From: Pseudomonadota bacterium
GTDB taxonomy: Bacteria; Pseudomonadota; Gammaproteobacteria; Burkholderiales; Methylophilaceae
NCBI GenBank assembly: GCA_020053735.1
Contig: JAGVMP010000004.1
Coordinates: 1-64,000 of the forward strand
Length of the DNA stretch: 64,000 bases
Direction of reading: 5' to 3'
Every line of letters starts with the position of its first letter. The stretch's first letter is position 1. Made by a program: the position numbers and the translations under genes. Positions 19,353 through 29,989 of this stretch are shown in pieces. The notes under the pieces were generated by a model. It had not been told where the DNA came from and searched no databases. It saw nothing but the letters and a program-made list of their open reading frames with translations.

Positions 19353-20381
19353 TTAATGGAACAGGTATCCCCATTGCGTTTGCATCATGCCGCCGACAAA
19401 TATAATCCACACCAAGGTAATAGGGATAAATATTTTCCAGCCTAAGCGCATAATCTGGTCGTAGCGATATCTTGGAAAGGTTGCCCTAAACCATAAAAAG
19501 AAGAACACCAAAAAGCACATTTTGGCCAAAAACCATAAAATATGGTCCGGCAAAAATGGCACTGGTGATAACCAGCCGCCCAAAAACATGGTCGCCGCTA
19601 ACGCGCACACCAGCCAAATATTGGCATACTCCGCTAGGAAGAAAATGGCAAACGCCATCCCAGAATATTCCACATGAAAACCCGCCACAATTTCAGATTC
19701 ACCCTCAGCCACATCAAACGGGGCGCGATTGGTCTCAGCCACCGCACTGATGAAATACACAATAAATAGCGGAAACAGCGGGATAAAGTACCAATGCCAA
19801 AAACCGCCCGCCTGCCCCATGACAATTTTGCCCAAGTTAAGCGAATTAGCGCACATGAGCACGCCGACCAGCGCGAAACCCATGGCGATTTCGTAACTGA
19901 CAATTTGCGCAGCAGAACGCATGCTACCCAAAAAGGCGTACTTAGAATTACTTGCCCAGCCCGCAATAATCACGCCGTAAACCGCTACTGAGGTCATGGC
20001 CAAAATATACAGCAAGCCCGCATCAATATTGGCCAGCACTTTGGTGCCGTCAAACGGAATGACCGCCCAAGCTGCAAATGCAGGGGCAATTGCCAACACT
20101 GGACCAATTAAAAACAATGCCTTACTAGAAGCACTGGGAATAATGATTTCTTTAAATAATAACTTTAGACCATCTGCAAGTGGTTGTAACAAGCCAAAAT
20201 AACCGACACGATTGGGGCCAATGCGTACTTGCATATAGCCAATCACCTTGCGCTCTGCCAAAGTTAAATAAGCAATAGCAATCAGCAATGGCAATACAAT
20301 GGCGACGATTTTAATCAGCGTCCAACTAGTAAGTTGCACGGCTGGCCACCAGTTACCAAAAATATTAGCTAGCCATTGCAT
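19353..20381 (-). CDS. nuoH: NADH-quinone oxidoreductase subunit H
   Basis: This 342-residue protein has eight transmembrane helices and lines the quinone site at the junction of the two arms. Conserved segments are [38 protein letters not shown] and [28 protein letters not shown], including the acidic residues of the E-channel. The ATG overlaps the nuoG stop as TAATG. Confidence 0.98.
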   Translation of the reverse strand: MQWLANIFGNWWPAVQLTSWTLIKIVAIVLPLLIAIAYLTLAERKVIGYMQVRIGPNRVGYFGLLQPLADGLKLLFKEIIIPSASSKALFLIGPVLAIAPAFAAWAVIPFDGTKVLANIDAGLLYILAMTSVAVYGVIIAGWASNSKYAFLGSMRSAAQIVSYEIAMGFALVGVLMCANSLNLGKIVMGQAGGFWHWYFIPLFPLFIVYFISAVAETNRAPFDVAEGESEIVAGFHVEYSGMAFAIFFLAEYANIWLVCALAATMFLGGWLSPVPFLPDHILWFLAKMCFLVFFFLWFRATFPRYRYDQIMRLGWKIFIPITLVWIIFVGGMMQTQWGYLFH

Positions 20382-22816
20382 TACGCAGTTTCCGCCTCTT
20401 GCTGTGAGTTATCTGTAGCGTTTTTATCGCTGTCATATTTTTCTAGGGTAATATCGCCCATTAAATCGCCCAAACCCGTTGAGTTTTCGTGCGATGCTGT
20501 CACGCGCACGCAACCCATCGCCACATGATGATCTAAACGCACTTTTAATACGGCACTGCCTTTATCTTGGCGCGCTAACACAGTCTCTCCATCTACCAAA
20601 CCAAGCGCACTTATTTGTGCGGCACACATACGTGCCATTGGCTGTGTGTTGTATTTGGTTTTTTGCAAGGGTGCAGAGCGGCGCACGATCGGATCGGATT
20701 CATATTGCGGCACTTCGCCAATGCGCTGCAAGCCTTCATTTTTCACGTTAACTTTAATTTCCACCAACTCTTTTAGGTTGTTATTTAAGCTGCGGCGCAC
20801 CACAGTGGAGGGTTTTTCACCCTTGAAAATCGCATTTTTTACTTGCTCACTACTATCAAAATCAAAGCCATGTAAGCCCAAGGTATTTCCTAACACGCGC
20901 AATACTTTCCAGGCTGGGCGGCACTCGCCCAAAGGTTTGGTAGCGGCAGCAAAACTTTGCACGCGCCCTTCCATGCTCATAAAGGTGCCAGAAGTTTCGG
21001 TAAATGGTGCGATGGGCAACAACACATCTGCATTTTCTAACGCTTCAGATTTATACATCGTCAGCGCGACCACACATTCGGCTTGCGCCATAGCGGCTTT
21101 AGCCAAGGCAGCATGCTGGCAATCCAGCTCAGGCTCAATATTTAATAGTAGATAAGCCTGACGAGGCTGCTCTAACATCTCACGCGCATGCAACCCGCCC
21201 GCATTCGGCATCACCCCCATCAAATGCATGCCAGTACTGTTAGCCGCGGCAGGTAATATACCGCCTTTGGCGCCACAAATACCACCGATAGCTTCCGCCA
21301 TGCTGTACATTTCGGTAAATCTTGGGTCGCTTAAGCCCATATTGCCGATAAAGATTCCCACCCTAGGCGCAACTAAGTCAATCTCACCACCTAAACCCGC
21401 CAAGCTTTCCGCCATGGCTTGTGTGTTATCACGCACTTTAATATTGCTAAGCAAGTTTTCAAGTGTAGGCGGCAAACACAAAGAAAGTCGTTGCAGTTTA
21501 GACATGGCTTTGAGGATTTGTCCCAGTACATTCACCATGTCATTTGGCCGCACAATGACTTTATGCGCAATCTCCATCAGCGGGTTATTATCCAGCGGGC
21601 TGACAATGGATAGTTCGGCGCCATTATTTACCGCTTTGCGAAATCTTTGCGCCAACAGCGGATGCTCGTTACGTAAGTTAGAGCCAATCAGCAAAATCCT
21701 GTCCAGCTCTTCAATATCTTGAATATTGCAACCCATCCATGGCGTACCCACGCGTTTTCCATCTAACCTAAAATCAGTCTGGCGCAAACGATAATCCACG
21801 TTATCGCAGCCCAAACCGTGCGCCAACTCCTTGATTAAATAGCCTTCTTCCATGGTGCTGTTGGGAGACACCAACACACCCAACGCATCGCCACCATGCT
21901 GTTTGGTAATATCTTTGAGTTGACCTGCGGCAAATTCCAGTGCAGTTTTCCAATCGGTTTCCTGCCAAGCACCATTGTGTTTAATCATCGGTACTTTTAA
22001 GCGGTCTGGACTATTTAAACCTTCGTATGAATACCTATCCCGGTCCGACAACCAGCATTCGTTAATGCTTTCTTTTTCGCGCGGCAATACGCGCATCACT
22101 TTATTGTCTTTTACATGCACTTCAATGTGTGAGCCTAAACCATCGTGCGGGGCAATGCTGGGGCGACGTGTCAGCTCCCAACTCCTGGCTGAGTAACGGA
22201 AAGGTTTAGAGGTGAGCGCACCCACTGGGCATAAATCAATGATGTTACCGCTTAATTCCGAATTGACACTTTTGTCCACATAAGCGGTAATTTCCACATG
22301 CTCGCCACGGCCGACCAAGCCCAGCTCGTGCATGCCGCCTACTTCTTTGAGGAAACGCACGCAACGGGTACATTGAATGCAGCGCGTCATGTCAGTGCTA
22401 ATCAGTGGACCTATATTTTTGTTGAATACTACGCGCTTTTCTTCAGTGTATCTTGAGCCACTGGTGCCATAGGCCACGGCAATATCCTGCAAGTCACACT
22501 CACCACCCTGGTCGCAAATTGGGCAATCTAATGGGTGATTAATCAGTAAAAATTCCATCACGCTTTTTTGCGCTTCCACTGCTGCTTTGCTGCGGGTAAA
22601 TATCTTCATGCCGTCTGCCACTGGCGTAGCGCAGGCAGGCAAGGGTTTAGCAAACTTTTCTACTTGCACCAAACACATGCGGCAATTAGCCGCTACTGGT
22701 AATTTTTTATGGTAGCAAAAACGCGGAATGGCGATACCAAGCTTGTCAGCCGCATCAATGATGGTGCTGCCATATTCGACTTCGAGTGCTTTGCCGTCTA
22801 TTTCAATCTCAACCAT
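20381..22816 (-). CDS. nuoG: NADH-quinone oxidoreductase subunit G
   Basis: This 811-residue iron-sulfur subunit starts with a [2Fe-2S] ferredoxin domain ([18 protein letters not shown] and the later C of LPACATP). The His-Cys [4Fe-4S] motif [18 protein letters not shown] and [10 protein letters not shown] follow, then a molybdopterin-oxidoreductase-like domain without a cofactor role. It passes electrons from NuoF/E toward NuoI/B. The start was set at [19 protein letters not shown], overlapping the nuoF end by eight bases with GGAG upstream; the longer reading begins inside nuoF. Confidence 0.96.
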   Translation of the reverse strand: MVEIEIDGKALEVEYGSTIIDAADKLGIAIPRFCYHKKLPVAANCRMCLVQVEKFAKPLPACATPVADGMKIFTRSKAAVEAQKSVMEFLLINHPLDCPICDQGGECDLQDIAVAYGTSGSRYTEEKRVVFNKNIGPLISTDMTRCIQCTRCVRFLKEVGGMHELGLVGRGEHVEITAYVDKSVNSELSGNIIDLCPVGALTSKPFRYSARSWELTRRPSIAPHDGLGSHIEVHVKDNKVMRVLPREKESINECWLSDRDRYSYEGLNSPDRLKVPMIKHNGAWQETDWKTALEFAAGQLKDITKQHGGDALGVLVSPNSTMEEGYLIKELAHGLGCDNVDYRLRQTDFRLDGKRVGTPWMGCNIQDIEELDRILLIGSNLRNEHPLLAQRFRKAVNNGAELSIVSPLDNNPLMEIAHKVIVRPNDMVNVLGQILKAMSKLQRLSLCLPPTLENLLSNIKVRDNTQAMAESLAGLGGEIDLVAPRVGIFIGNMGLSDPRFTEMYSMAEAIGGICGAKGGILPAAANSTGMHLMGVMPNAGGLHAREMLEQPRQAYLLLNIEPELDCQHAALAKAAMAQAECVVALTMYKSEALENADVLLPIAPFTETSGTFMSMEGRVQSFAAATKPLGECRPAWKVLRVLGNTLGLHGFDFDSSEQVKNAIFKGEKPSTVVRRSLNNNLKELVEIKVNVKNEGLQRIGEVPQYESDPIVRRSAPLQKTKYNTQPMARMCAAQISALGLVDGETVLARQDKGSAVLKVRLDHHVAMGCVRVTASHENSTGLGDLMGDITLEKYDSDKNATDNSQQEAETA

Positions 22817-24338
22817 TGGGCTCAGCTCCATATTTATCGCTGCCATCTTTAACATAAATTCGCTCGGATAACGCTGAAACACCACTCACGTGCTCATTTA
22901 CCATTGTGTTTTCGATACCGCTTACCTGCAGGCTATCTTGCTCAATCATGCTTTTACCGTGCAAAATGTAATATTCGAACTCTGGCCTGAAATGCTTAAT
23001 AAAACTGAGTACGGGCGTTGCTGCAGCGTCACCCAGCGCACAAATGGTGCGGCCAGAAATATTATTGCTGACATCCGTTAGCAAATCCAAGTCTTCCAGT
23101 TTGCCATTGCCATCGACGATACGTGAGATCACGCGGTACACCCAGCCCGTGCCTTCGCGGCAGGGTGTGCATTGACCGCAGCTTTCTTCATAAAAAAAGT
23201 AGCTCAATCGTTTAAGCGTTTTGACCATGCAAGTCGTTTCATCCATGACAATCATTGAGCCTGCGCCTAAGCTAGAGCCTGCCTTACTCAAGCCATCATA
23301 ATCCATGGTGGCATTTTGTATCATTTCAGCCGTCATCACTGCAGTAGAAGGCCCACCTGGAATCACCGCTTTCAGTTTGCGACCCTTCCAAACTCCCCCT
23401 GCCATATTCAGTAAATCGGTAAAAGTGGTGCCCATTTTCACTTCAAAATTACCTGGCTTTTCAACATGGCCAGACACTGAAAACAACTTAGTACCGCCTG
23501 AGTTTGGCACGCCAAGCTCAGCAAAAGCCTGACCACCATGCTGCATAATCCATGGAATGCTGGCGTAGCTTTCCGTATTATTCACGTTAGTGGGTTTACC
23601 AAACACGCCATAACTGGCTGGAAAAGGCGGCTTAAAACGTGGCTGGCCTTTTTTGCCTTCAATGGATTCAATCAACGCGGTTTCTTCGCCACAAATATAA
23701 GCGCCATAGCCATGTACCGCGTATAAATCAAAACTAAAATTGGTGCCAAATAAGTTCTCGCCTAAATAACCTGCGGCCTTGGCTTCGTGCAATGCAGCTT
23801 CAAATGTTTCGTAGTCTTGCCAAATCTCGCCATGAATATAGTTGTAGCCGACGCGCGCACCTAAGGTATAAGCGGCAATTAGCATACCCTCGATGAGTTG
23901 ATGCGGGTTATAGCGCAATATATCGCGGTCTTTAAAAGTACCAGGCTCGCCCTCGTCGGAGTTACACACCAGATACTTGGTGCCGTCAAAATAACGCGGC
24001 ATAAAACTCCACTTTAACCCTGTTGGGAAACCGGCGCCGCCACGACCACGCAAGTTAGAAAGTTTCACTTGATTGATAATGTCTACTGCTTTGGTTTTTT
24101 CGGTGACGATTTTTTTGATCTGTACGTAACCACCTACCTTTTCATAGGCGGCCAATGAAGCCGGATTTTCCTCAGTTAAAGTGCGCAAAGTGAGTAAGGT
24201 TTGCCCTGCTAAACTCTCGAGAGAAAATGCCCGCCCTGTAGACCTTATGGTTATTGGGGTTTGGGGCTGCTCTTTTGAAGCCTTTTGTTTAATGGCTTTT
24301 TTAACTACTTTTTCTGGTGTCTTTGTAGGCGTCGCCAT
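22809..24338 (-). CDS. nuoF: NADH-quinone oxidoreductase subunit F
   Basis: This 509-residue subunit binds NADH and FMN. It has the glycine-rich FMN/NADH site [17 protein letters not shown] near residue 97, [22 protein letters not shown], and the [4Fe-4S] motif [12 protein letters not shown]. The first 35 or so residues are an extra Lys/Thr/Pro-rich stretch ([20 protein letters not shown]) absent from E. coli NuoF. I kept this start because the ATG overlaps the nuoE stop as TAATG, as at nuoG/nuoH. Confidence 0.96.
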   Translation of the reverse strand: MATPTKTPEKVVKKAIKQKASKEQPQTPITIRSTGRAFSLESLAGQTLLTLRTLTEENPASLAAYEKVGGYVQIKKIVTEKTKAVDIINQVKLSNLRGRGGAGFPTGLKWSFMPRYFDGTKYLVCNSDEGEPGTFKDRDILRYNPHQLIEGMLIAAYTLGARVGYNYIHGEIWQDYETFEAALHEAKAAGYLGENLFGTNFSFDLYAVHGYGAYICGEETALIESIEGKKGQPRFKPPFPASYGVFGKPTNVNNTESYASIPWIMQHGGQAFAELGVPNSGGTKLFSVSGHVEKPGNFEVKMGTTFTDLLNMAGGVWKGRKLKAVIPGGPSTAVMTAEMIQNATMDYDGLSKAGSSLGAGSMIVMDETTCMVKTLKRLSYFFYEESCGQCTPCREGTGWVYRVISRIVDGNGKLEDLDLLTDVSNNISGRTICALGDAAATPVLSFIKHFRPEFEYYILHGKSMIEQDSLQVSGIENTMVNEHVSGVSALSERIYVKDGSDKYGAEPNG

Positions 24339-24811
24339 TATTTTAAGCTTTCCAAAATAACATCCACACGCTCGGGCGTTAAAAACTCGTGCATCACATG
24401 ATTATTCACCGTCATCAAGGGCGCACCGCTACAAGCGCCCATACACTCACCCTCTTTCAGGCAAAATTTACCATCTTCAGTGACCTGATTAAAGCCCACA
24501 CCTAGCTTTGCTTGCAGATGATTTACGATGGCATCAGAATCGCGCAACATGCACGAGATGTTGGTGCAAATAGTAATTTTGTATCTGCCCACATTTTCTA
24601 AATCGTACATATTATAAAAAGTCGCTACTTCCATCGCGGCAATTTCTGGCATGCGTAAATACGCAGCCACCTCACTGATACACTCTTGCGATAGCCAACC
24701 GCGCTCGGTTTGTACAATGCGCAATGCAGCCATCACCGCAGACTGCCGTTGGTCGGCAGGGTATTTGGTGATTTCGTAGTCAATTTTTTTGATGGATTCA
24801 GCAGACAGCAT
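24338..24811 (-). CDS. nuoE: NADH-quinone oxidoreductase subunit E
   Basis: This 157-residue thioredoxin-like subunit holds a [2Fe-2S] cluster through Cys in CTNISCMLR and CMGACSGAP. The N-terminal helical part ([28 protein letters not shown]) is normal. It pairs with NuoF in the NADH dehydrogenase module. A 147-base gap with a hairpin element separates it from nuoD. Confidence 0.98.
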   Translation of the reverse strand: MLSAESIKKIDYEITKYPADQRQSAVMAALRIVQTERGWLSQECISEVAAYLRMPEIAAMEVATFYNMYDLENVGRYKITICTNISCMLRDSDAIVNHLQAKLGVGFNQVTEDGKFCLKEGECMGACSGAPLMTVNNHVMHEFLTPERVDVILESLK

Positions 24812-24837
24812 TTTGCAACTTTACTAAACTTAATCTT

Positions 24838-24960
24838 GAAAAAGCAAAAGTTCTAAACAAGACAAGTAGCACAGCAAAAAAACTTGCGCCGCCTAGGTGT
24901 TCTAAGCAAGCAGATTTTTTTGCGAAGCAACGGAGTATTGTGACGAAATTTTGTTTTTTC
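24838..24960. repeat. Intergenic hairpin element, copy A (nuoD/nuoE)
   Basis: Arms at 24838-24853 and 24945-24960 are inverted copies (14 of 16 match) around a core of about 90 bases. The outer end of the right arm includes bases of the nuoD stop codon. In nuoD sense the core ends with a GCTGTGCTACTTGTCTTG stretch that resembles the ends of the other copies. The arms are unrelated in sequence to those of the other copies. Confidence 0.6.
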
Positions 24961-26212
24961 ACCGGTCGATTTCTCCAAAAACGATGTCCTGCGTGCCTAT
25001 TATCGCCACCAAGTCGGCAATCATATGCCCCCGCGTCATTTCATCCAATGCAGAAATATGTGCAAACCCTGGCGCGCGAATTTTTAAACGATATGGCTTA
25101 TTCGCACCATCTGAAACCATATAAATGCCAAACTCACCCTTAGGATGCTCCACCGCCGCATAAGCCTCGCCAGCTGGCACATGAAAACCCTCAGTAAATA
25201 ATTTAAAGTGGTGAATCATGTCTTCCATATTGGTTTTCATGCCTTCACGGTCTGGCGGTGCTACTTTATTATCTGTAGTAATGACCGGCCCAGGGTTCGC
25301 ACGCAGCCATTTAATACATTGCTGAATAATTTTGTTAGATTGCCTAAACTCTTCCATGCGCACCAAATAACGGTCATAGCAATCACCATTCACACCGACG
25401 GGAATATCAAACTCCATATCAGCATACACTTCATAGGGCTGTTTTTTGCGCAAATCCCATTCCACGCCAGAACCCCTTAACATAGGACCTGTCATGCCCA
25501 GTGCCAACGCACGCTCTGGCGTCACAACCCCAATCCCCACCGTGCGTTGCTTCCAAATGCGATTATCCGTGAGCAAAGTTTCGTATTCATCCACATAAGT
25601 GGGGAAGCGCTTGGTAAAATCTTCGATAAAATCCAGTAAGGAACCTTGGCGATTTTCGTTAAGTTTGCCGATTTCTTTTGCACTGCGAAATTTAGTGGTT
25701 TCATGTTGCGGCATACGGTTTGGCAAATCACGATACACGCCACCTGGCCGATAATACGCGGCATGCATGCGTGCACCAGAGGCTGCCTCGTACACATCAA
25801 ACAAATCTTCACGCTCCCGGAAAGCATATAAAAATACCGTCATCGCCCCTACATCTAGCGCATGCGCACCCAGCCACAGCAAATGGTTTAGAATACGGGT
25901 GATTTCATCAAACATGACGCGGATATATTGTGCGCGAATCGGCACCTCAAGATTGAGCATTTTTTCGATGCACATCACATAGGCATGCTCATTGGCCATC
26001 ATCGAGACATAATCCAACCTATCCATATAAGGGATAGTTTGCAAATACGTGCGGTTTTCGGCCAGCTTTTCAGTCGCACGGTGTAGCAAGCCAATGTGCG
26101 GGTCGGCGCGCTGAATCACTTCGCCATCCAGCTCTAACACTAAGCGTAGCACACCATGCGCAGCAGGGTGTTGCGGGCCAAAGTTCATGGTGTAATTGCG
26201 AATTTCAGCCAA
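24959..26212 (-). CDS. nuoD: NADH-quinone oxidoreductase subunit D
   Basis: This 417-residue protein is homologous to the large subunit of [NiFe] hydrogenases, without nickel ligands. It forms the quinone pocket with NuoB; the typical segments [22 protein letters not shown] and [17 protein letters not shown] [17 protein letters not shown] are present. The C-terminus is DIVFGEIDR, the family norm. Hairpin elements flank it on both sides inside the operon. Confidence 0.98.
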   Translation of the reverse strand: MAEIRNYTMNFGPQHPAAHGVLRLVLELDGEVIQRADPHIGLLHRATEKLAENRTYLQTIPYMDRLDYVSMMANEHAYVMCIEKMLNLEVPIRAQYIRVMFDEITRILNHLLWLGAHALDVGAMTVFLYAFREREDLFDVYEAASGARMHAAYYRPGGVYRDLPNRMPQHETTKFRSAKEIGKLNENRQGSLLDFIEDFTKRFPTYVDEYETLLTDNRIWKQRTVGIGVVTPERALALGMTGPMLRGSGVEWDLRKKQPYEVYADMEFDIPVGVNGDCYDRYLVRMEEFRQSNKIIQQCIKWLRANPGPVITTDNKVAPPDREGMKTNMEDMIHHFKLFTEGFHVPAGEAYAAVEHPKGEFGIYMVSDGANKPYRLKIRAPGFAHISALDEMTRGHMIADLVAIIGTQDIVFGEIDR

Positions 26213-26223
26213 AATACAACTCC

Positions 26224-26326
26224 AAGCGACCTACAAACAAGTTAAGACAAGGCAGAGGCGCGCAGACAGTACGCGTTTGTACGACAAGCGCCGATAACGC
26301 CGTATTAGCTTGTTTGTAGGTCGCTT
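26224..26326. repeat. Intergenic hairpin element, copy B (nuoC/nuoD)
   Basis: Perfect 18-bp inverted arms at 26224-26241 and 26309-26326 (AAGCGACCTACAAACAAG) surround a 67-base core. The right arm shares one base with the nuoC stop codon. The core contains GTACTGTCTGCGCGCC in nuoC sense, similar to copies C and D. The whole unit would fold into a long hairpin in the nuo mRNA. Confidence 0.75.
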
Positions 26327-26931
26327 TAGCCATGCGAACCTTCGTCGCGGATAACACGCGGTACATTGTTGCGCTGTTCAATCGAAACAGGCTGATAAAT
26401 CACGCGCTGCTGTTCGGGGTCGTAACGCATTTCCACGTTGCCAATCATGGGGAAATCTTTACGGAAGGGATGCCCGACAAAACCATAATCAGTGAGGATT
26501 CTGCGTAAGTCAGGATGGTTTTCAAACATAATACCAAATAAATCAAAGGCTTCGCGCTCGTACCAATTAGCCACTGGCCATATATCTACAAGTGTTGGCA
26601 ACATTGGGAAATCATCATCTTGCGCAAAAACGCGCACGCGTACCCGCTGATTTAAACTTACAGAAAGCAAATGCAGCACCACGGCATAGCGCGCACCTTG
26701 CCCATCCCCAAAACCAGTGCCATCTTTAAAATCCGAATAATCAACACCACACAAATCAATCAGTTGCTCAAACTTAAGCTCCGCGTGGTCACGCAATTTT
26801 GCACACACTTCTAACAGGTTTTCAACTTTACATTCTATGCTAATCTCGCCAAAGGCCACATCCAGCTTGGTGATGTGCGCACTTAGCGCTAGTTTTAATT
26901 GTGCTGAAAGTAGTTCTAGTTTTGTCGACAT
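26326..26931 (-). CDS. nuoC: NADH-quinone oxidoreductase subunit C
   Basis: This 201-residue protein has the NuoC/30-kDa subunit signature [39 protein letters not shown] near residues 120-160. It is a structural part of the peripheral arm. In this lineage nuoC and nuoD are separate genes, as in most betaproteobacteria, whereas E. coli has a nuoCD fusion. Confidence 0.98.
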   Translation of the reverse strand: MSTKLELLSAQLKLALSAHITKLDVAFGEISIECKVENLLEVCAKLRDHAELKFEQLIDLCGVDYSDFKDGTGFGDGQGARYAVVLHLLSVSLNQRVRVRVFAQDDDFPMLPTLVDIWPVANWYEREAFDLFGIMFENHPDLRRILTDYGFVGHPFRKDFPMIGNVEMRYDPEQQRVIYQPVSIEQRNNVPRVIRDEGSHG

Positions 26932-26982
26932 CGTCTTTATATTTTTTTGTCTTTTTGATTATTTTCTTGGCGCGCATTCATA

Positions 26983-27459
26983 CTATCTGGCAATTGTGTT
27001 AGTACGTCTGATTTTTTTCTGTAGCTGGATAATGCCAAACAACAGTGCCTCGGCTGTGGGCGGGCAGCCTGGCACGTACACGTCCACGGGCACAATACGG
27101 TCACAACCGCGAACAACAGCATAAGAATAATGGTAATAACCGCCGCCATTGGCGCAGCTTCCCATCGAAATCACCCAACGCGGCTCGGCCATCTGGTCAT
27201 ACACTTTACGTAGTGCAGGCGCCATTTTATTCACCAACGTCCCTGCCACTATCATCACGTCGGATTGGCGCGGACTGCCGCGAAACACAATACCAAAACG
27301 ATCCAAATCGTATCTTGAAGCACCCGCATGCATCATTTCCACCGCACAGCAGGCCAAGCCAAAAGTCATTGGCCACATCGAACCAGTCCGCGTGTAATTG
27401 ATTACCGTATCAAGACTGGTAGTAACGAAGCCTTTTTCAAGAACGCCTTCGATGCTCAT
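26983..27459 (-). CDS. nuoB: NADH-quinone oxidoreductase subunit B
   Basis: This 158-residue subunit holds the terminal [4Fe-4S] cluster N2. The ligands are visible in [26 protein letters not shown] and [14 protein letters not shown]. It passes electrons to quinone at the NuoD interface. The start [31 protein letters not shown] is normal. Confidence 0.98.
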   Translation of the reverse strand: MSIEGVLEKGFVTTSLDTVINYTRTGSMWPMTFGLACCAVEMMHAGASRYDLDRFGIVFRGSPRQSDVMIVAGTLVNKMAPALRKVYDQMAEPRWVISMGSCANGGGYYHYSYAVVRGCDRIVPVDVYVPGCPPTAEALLFGIIQLQKKIRRTNTIAR

Positions 27460-27466
27460 TCCGAAA

Positions 27467-27584
27467 ATTCCATTTCAACATAATGCATGGCAAGAAAACA
27501 AGCCGAAGACAGTACAGACGTAGTTTTTACACTTGGCGCGGCGAGGTGCAGTTGACACCGCAAGGCGAAATGTTCAAATGGAAT
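27467..27584. repeat. Intergenic hairpin element, copy C (nuoA/nuoB)
   Basis: Arms at 27467-27481 and 27570-27584 (ATTCCATTTCAACAT and its inverse, one mismatch) flank a core of 88 bases. It starts two bases beyond the nuoA stop codon in nuoA sense. The core includes GTACTGTCTTCGGCTTG, shared in part with copy B and with the hairpin ahead of infC. Confidence 0.7.
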
Positions 27585-27586
27585 AA

Positions 27587-27943
27587 TCAGTCCCATTCTA
27601 GGGCGCCTTTCTTCCACTCGTAGATGAAACCGACAACCAGCACAAACAAAAACAGTAGCATAGCCAAAAATCCTGCCATGCCAATTTCTTGAATGACCAC
27701 CGCCCAAGGGAATAAAAATGCGATTTCCAAATCGAACAGAATAAATAGAATAGCCACCAAATAATAACGCACGTCAAACTTCATGCGCGCATCTTCAAAT
27801 GCTTCAAACCCACACTCGTAAGGCGAGTTTTTCTGCACATCAGGCTTGTGGGGAGATAAGATTTTACCGAGGATAAGCGGCCCTAAGCCGATTGCGAGGC
27901 CTACTAAGATGAACAGCAATATTGGAAAATAATTTTCCAGCAC
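27587..27943 (-). CDS. nuoA: NADH-quinone oxidoreductase subunit A
   Basis: This 118-residue protein has three transmembrane helices and the conserved [41 protein letters not shown] segment. It starts at GTG with AGGAAAG upstream. It is the first gene of the nuo operon. Upstream lie about 150 bases of core sequence, then the attachment-site scar of the genomic island. Confidence 0.97.
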   Translation of the reverse strand: MLENYFPILLFILVGLAIGLGPLILGKILSPHKPDVQKNSPYECGFEAFEDARMKFDVRYYLVAILFILFDLEIAFLFPWAVVIQEIGMAGFLAMLLFLFVLVVGFIYEWKKGALEWD

Positions 27944-28025
27944 GAGGGCTTTCCTGACTCTGGTTTTTTGATTACTCGCTTTGAGCTTATGGCTTTTCGC
28001 GGCGCTATCAAAATTATTTATTAAA

Positions 28026-28053
28026 ATTTTATTATTAAATAGTATCTTGTAAA
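28026..28053 (-). promoter_or_regulatory. Candidate nuo operon promoter
   Basis: On the minus strand a TTTACA -35 box (28048-28053), a 16-base spacer and a TAAAAT -10 box (28026-28031) lie about 80 bases before nuoA in A+T-rich sequence. It is the best sigma70-like match between the island end and nuoA. A second weaker pair lies slightly upstream. No experimental support. Confidence 0.4.
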
Positions 28054-28093
28054 TACTGTCTTAATATGACAATAATCAAGCAAAACTGCTGGT

Positions 28094-28109
28094 GACGGAG
28101 AGACTCGAA
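28094..28109. other. Island attachment site, nuoA side
   Basis: GACGGAGAGACTCGAA is an exact 16-bp copy of the sequence at 37201-37216 inside tRNA-Leu(GAG). CTGGT lies on the outer side of both copies, but this one lacks three bases (GCC) that the tRNA copy has between. It marks the far end of the integrated island. Confidence 0.88.
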
Positions 28110-28160
28110 TATTCTCTTGCAACCCAACTATTTAAAGCCTTCCTACAATACACACGTTAC

Positions 28161-28181
28161 TTTTATACGGATTTTTATACG
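28161..28181 (+). promoter_or_regulatory. Paired TTTTATACG sites, nuoA-side arm
   Basis: Two exact TTTTATACG copies (28161-28169 and 28173-28181) are spaced 12 bases start to start, 52 bases inside the att site. The other island end carries two near-copies with the same 12-base spacing and an inverted exact copy. This fits arm-type binding sites of a tyrosine integrase. Confidence 0.55.
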
Positions 28182-28453
28182 TTTTATTTTTTACAAATCC
28201 GTTTTTCATCTATTTCAAGCTAATTTGATAATGAGTAGTAACCAGCTTTTTCTCTATCAGCAAAGCTAGATTATAACCTATCACCTATTGCCATTCTAAA
28301 AAAATACTACTTATCTGAGTAATTTTTTAAACTCATTGGTTCAATTCAAACTAGTTAACCAACCCGTATACAAATCAGAACTATTCCCAAAGCTTGGTAA
28401 TATTTTATATAATAAAAATTCATAAATTATTCAATAGGTTGCCTACGCAGCTA

Positions 28454-28468
28454 TAGCCTGATAGGCTA
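28454..28468. promoter_or_regulatory. Small palindrome upstream of thsA
   Basis: TAGCCT, GAT, AGGCTA forms a six-pair inverted repeat about 70 bases before the thsA start. It could be an operator or a short hairpin. It is not followed by a T run, so it is not a terminator. Confidence 0.3.
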
Positions 28469-28535
28469 ATGTAAATATATTTATACTTGCCCATGTTACT
28501 TAATCGGGAATAACCAGCATTCAAATGGTGAATAA

Positions 28536-29978
28536 ATGGCTTTCAGCGTTGAAATAGAATCGTTCATTAAAGATTATGTTAAAGATTTAGCTGAAGGAAC
28601 TGCATCAATTTTTGCAGGGGCTGGCTTATCAATACCCGCAGGGTTTGTAAATTGGTCTGAGCTTATGAGAGATATAGCTAATGATTTAGGGCTAAAAGTT
28701 GAAATTGAAACAGATTTAATTTCTATCGCACAGTTTCATGTTAACGAAAATCTAACAAGAGACAAAATAAATAAGATAATTTTGAAAGAATTCGTTGATG
28801 AAACCAAAGCAACAGAAAATCACAAAATCATCGCTAATCTACCATTATCCTCAATTTGGACAACCAATTATGATAAGTTGATTGAAAAAACGTTTCTTAA
28901 TTTAGGAAAAGTTCCAGACGTAAAATACACCCAAAAACAACTATTATTAAACAAGCCCAAAAGAGATGTAGTTATTTATAAAATGCATGGTGATGTAGAT
29001 CACCCAGCAGAAGCGATATTATCAAAAGAGCAGTATGAGCAATATCATGAGACTCACCCATTTTTTTTAAACGCGCTTGCTGGAGAACTAATTACAAAAA
29101 TTTTTTTGTTTATTGGCTTTAGTTTTACAGACCCTAATTTGGACTATGTTCTAAGTAGATTAAATTTCAGACTCGAGAAGAACAAAAAACAACATTATTG
29201 TTTTGTAAAAAAACATCAGCTTGGTGATTACCTAAATCCAGATCAAGCAAACTTAGATTACAACACACGAAAGCAGCAGTTAGTTATTAACGATCTTAAA
29301 AGATATGGCATAAAATCATTACTTATTGAAAGTTATGCTGAAATCACATCTGTTCTTAAAGAAATTGAATCGCAATTTAAAAAGAGAACAATATTTATTT
29401 CTGGCAGTGCAGAGATTTTTGATCCTTATAACCGTAACGAAGCTATTAGTTTTATACACACAATCTCAAAAAGCTTGATCGAAAGTGATTTTAGGTTGGT
29501 GAATGGTTTCGGTTGGGGTATTGGAAGTTCTGTAATTAATGGGGCTCTAGAAGCTATAAATGAAAACCCACTAAAGTATTCAGAAACTCAATTAATTCTT
29601 AGACCATTTCCACAGTTCGAATCTGGGAATTCAAAATTATTAGACCTCTGGGAAGAGTACAGACAGAAAATGGTTTCTATAGCGGGTATCTCTATATTTA
29701 TTTTTGGAAATAAACCAGATGGTGGGAAAATAATAGACGCAAATGGAGTAATTAGGGAGTTTGAAATATCAGAATCTTTAGGAAATATATGCATCCCAAT
29801 TGGTTGCACTGGTTATGCATCCAAAATTATCTATGAAAAAATTATCGCTAATGTAGATCATTATTATGCAAATCCAAAAAAGGCGAAAGAATATCTAGAG
29901 AAACTAAATAATATTGAAACACCCTTAATTGATAAATCAAAAATACTAGTTGATTTCATTAAATTTCTTACTACTTAA
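28536..29978 (+). CDS. thsA: Thoeris effector ThsA (SIR2-SLOG NADase)
   Basis: This 480-residue protein has an N-terminal SIR2 domain (about 10-280) and a C-terminal SLOG domain (about 284-480). SIR2 motifs are FAGAGLSIPAGFVNW, TTNYDKLIE with Asn111, KMHGD with His151, and IGFSFTDPNLDYVL. These match the Asn and His needed for NAD+ hydrolysis in Bacillus cereus ThsA. The SLOG part has FISGSAEIFDP and LVNGFGWGIGSSV, the pocket that binds the cyclic ADP-ribose signal in type I Thoeris. On phage infection the family depletes NAD+ and halts the cell. thsB follows 11 bases later. The start ATG has GGTGA four bases upstream. No transmembrane segment or macro domain is present, so this is type I, not type II. 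Confidence 0.93.
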   Translation: MAFSVEIESFIKDYVKDLAEGTASIFAGAGLSIPAGFVNWSELMRDIANDLGLKVEIETDLISIAQFHVNENLTRDKINKIILKEFVDETKATENHKIIANLPLSSIWTTNYDKLIEKTFLNLGKVPDVKYTQKQLLLNKPKRDVVIYKMHGDVDHPAEAILSKEQYEQYHETHPFFLNALAGELITKIFLFIGFSFTDPNLDYVLSRLNFRLEKNKKQHYCFVKKHQLGDYLNPDQANLDYNTRKQQLVINDLKRYGIKSLLIESYAEITSVLKEIESQFKKRTIFISGSAEIFDPYNRNEAISFIHTISKSLIESDFRLVNGFGWGIGSSVINGALEAINENPLKYSETQLILRPFPQFESGNSKLLDLWEEYRQKMVSIAGISIFIFGNKPDGGKIIDANGVIREFEISESLGNICIPIGCTGYASKIIYEKIIANVDHYYANPKKAKEYLEKLNNIETPLIDKSKILVDFIKFLTT

Positions 29979-29989
29979 GGAGAATCCTG

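Larger units (their letters stand above)
28110..28535. other. Gene-free island end, 426 bases
   Basis: No open frame of note exists here. The stretch holds the paired TTTTATACG sites near the att site, a small palindrome TAGCCT-GAT-AGGCTA (28454-28468) and A+T-rich sequence with a TATAAT (28408-28413) ahead of thsA that lacks a good -35. It probably contains the integrase arm sites and the thsA promoter. Confidence 0.5.

Noticed and set aside
20646..21155. Plus-strand open frame of 169 codons opposite nuoG
   Set aside because: It is a shadow of nuoG with atypical composition and no initiation signal.
24812..24958. Missing gene between nuoE and nuoD
   Set aside because: The gap is filled by hairpin element A and has no open frame. 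All 14 nuo genes are accounted for.
28536..29978. SIR2 protein as a stand-alone DSR-type defence protein or a type II ThsA
   Set aside because: The C-terminal SLOG domain and adjacent ThsB fit type I Thoeris. The protein is too short for DSR proteins and has no transmembrane or macro domain.
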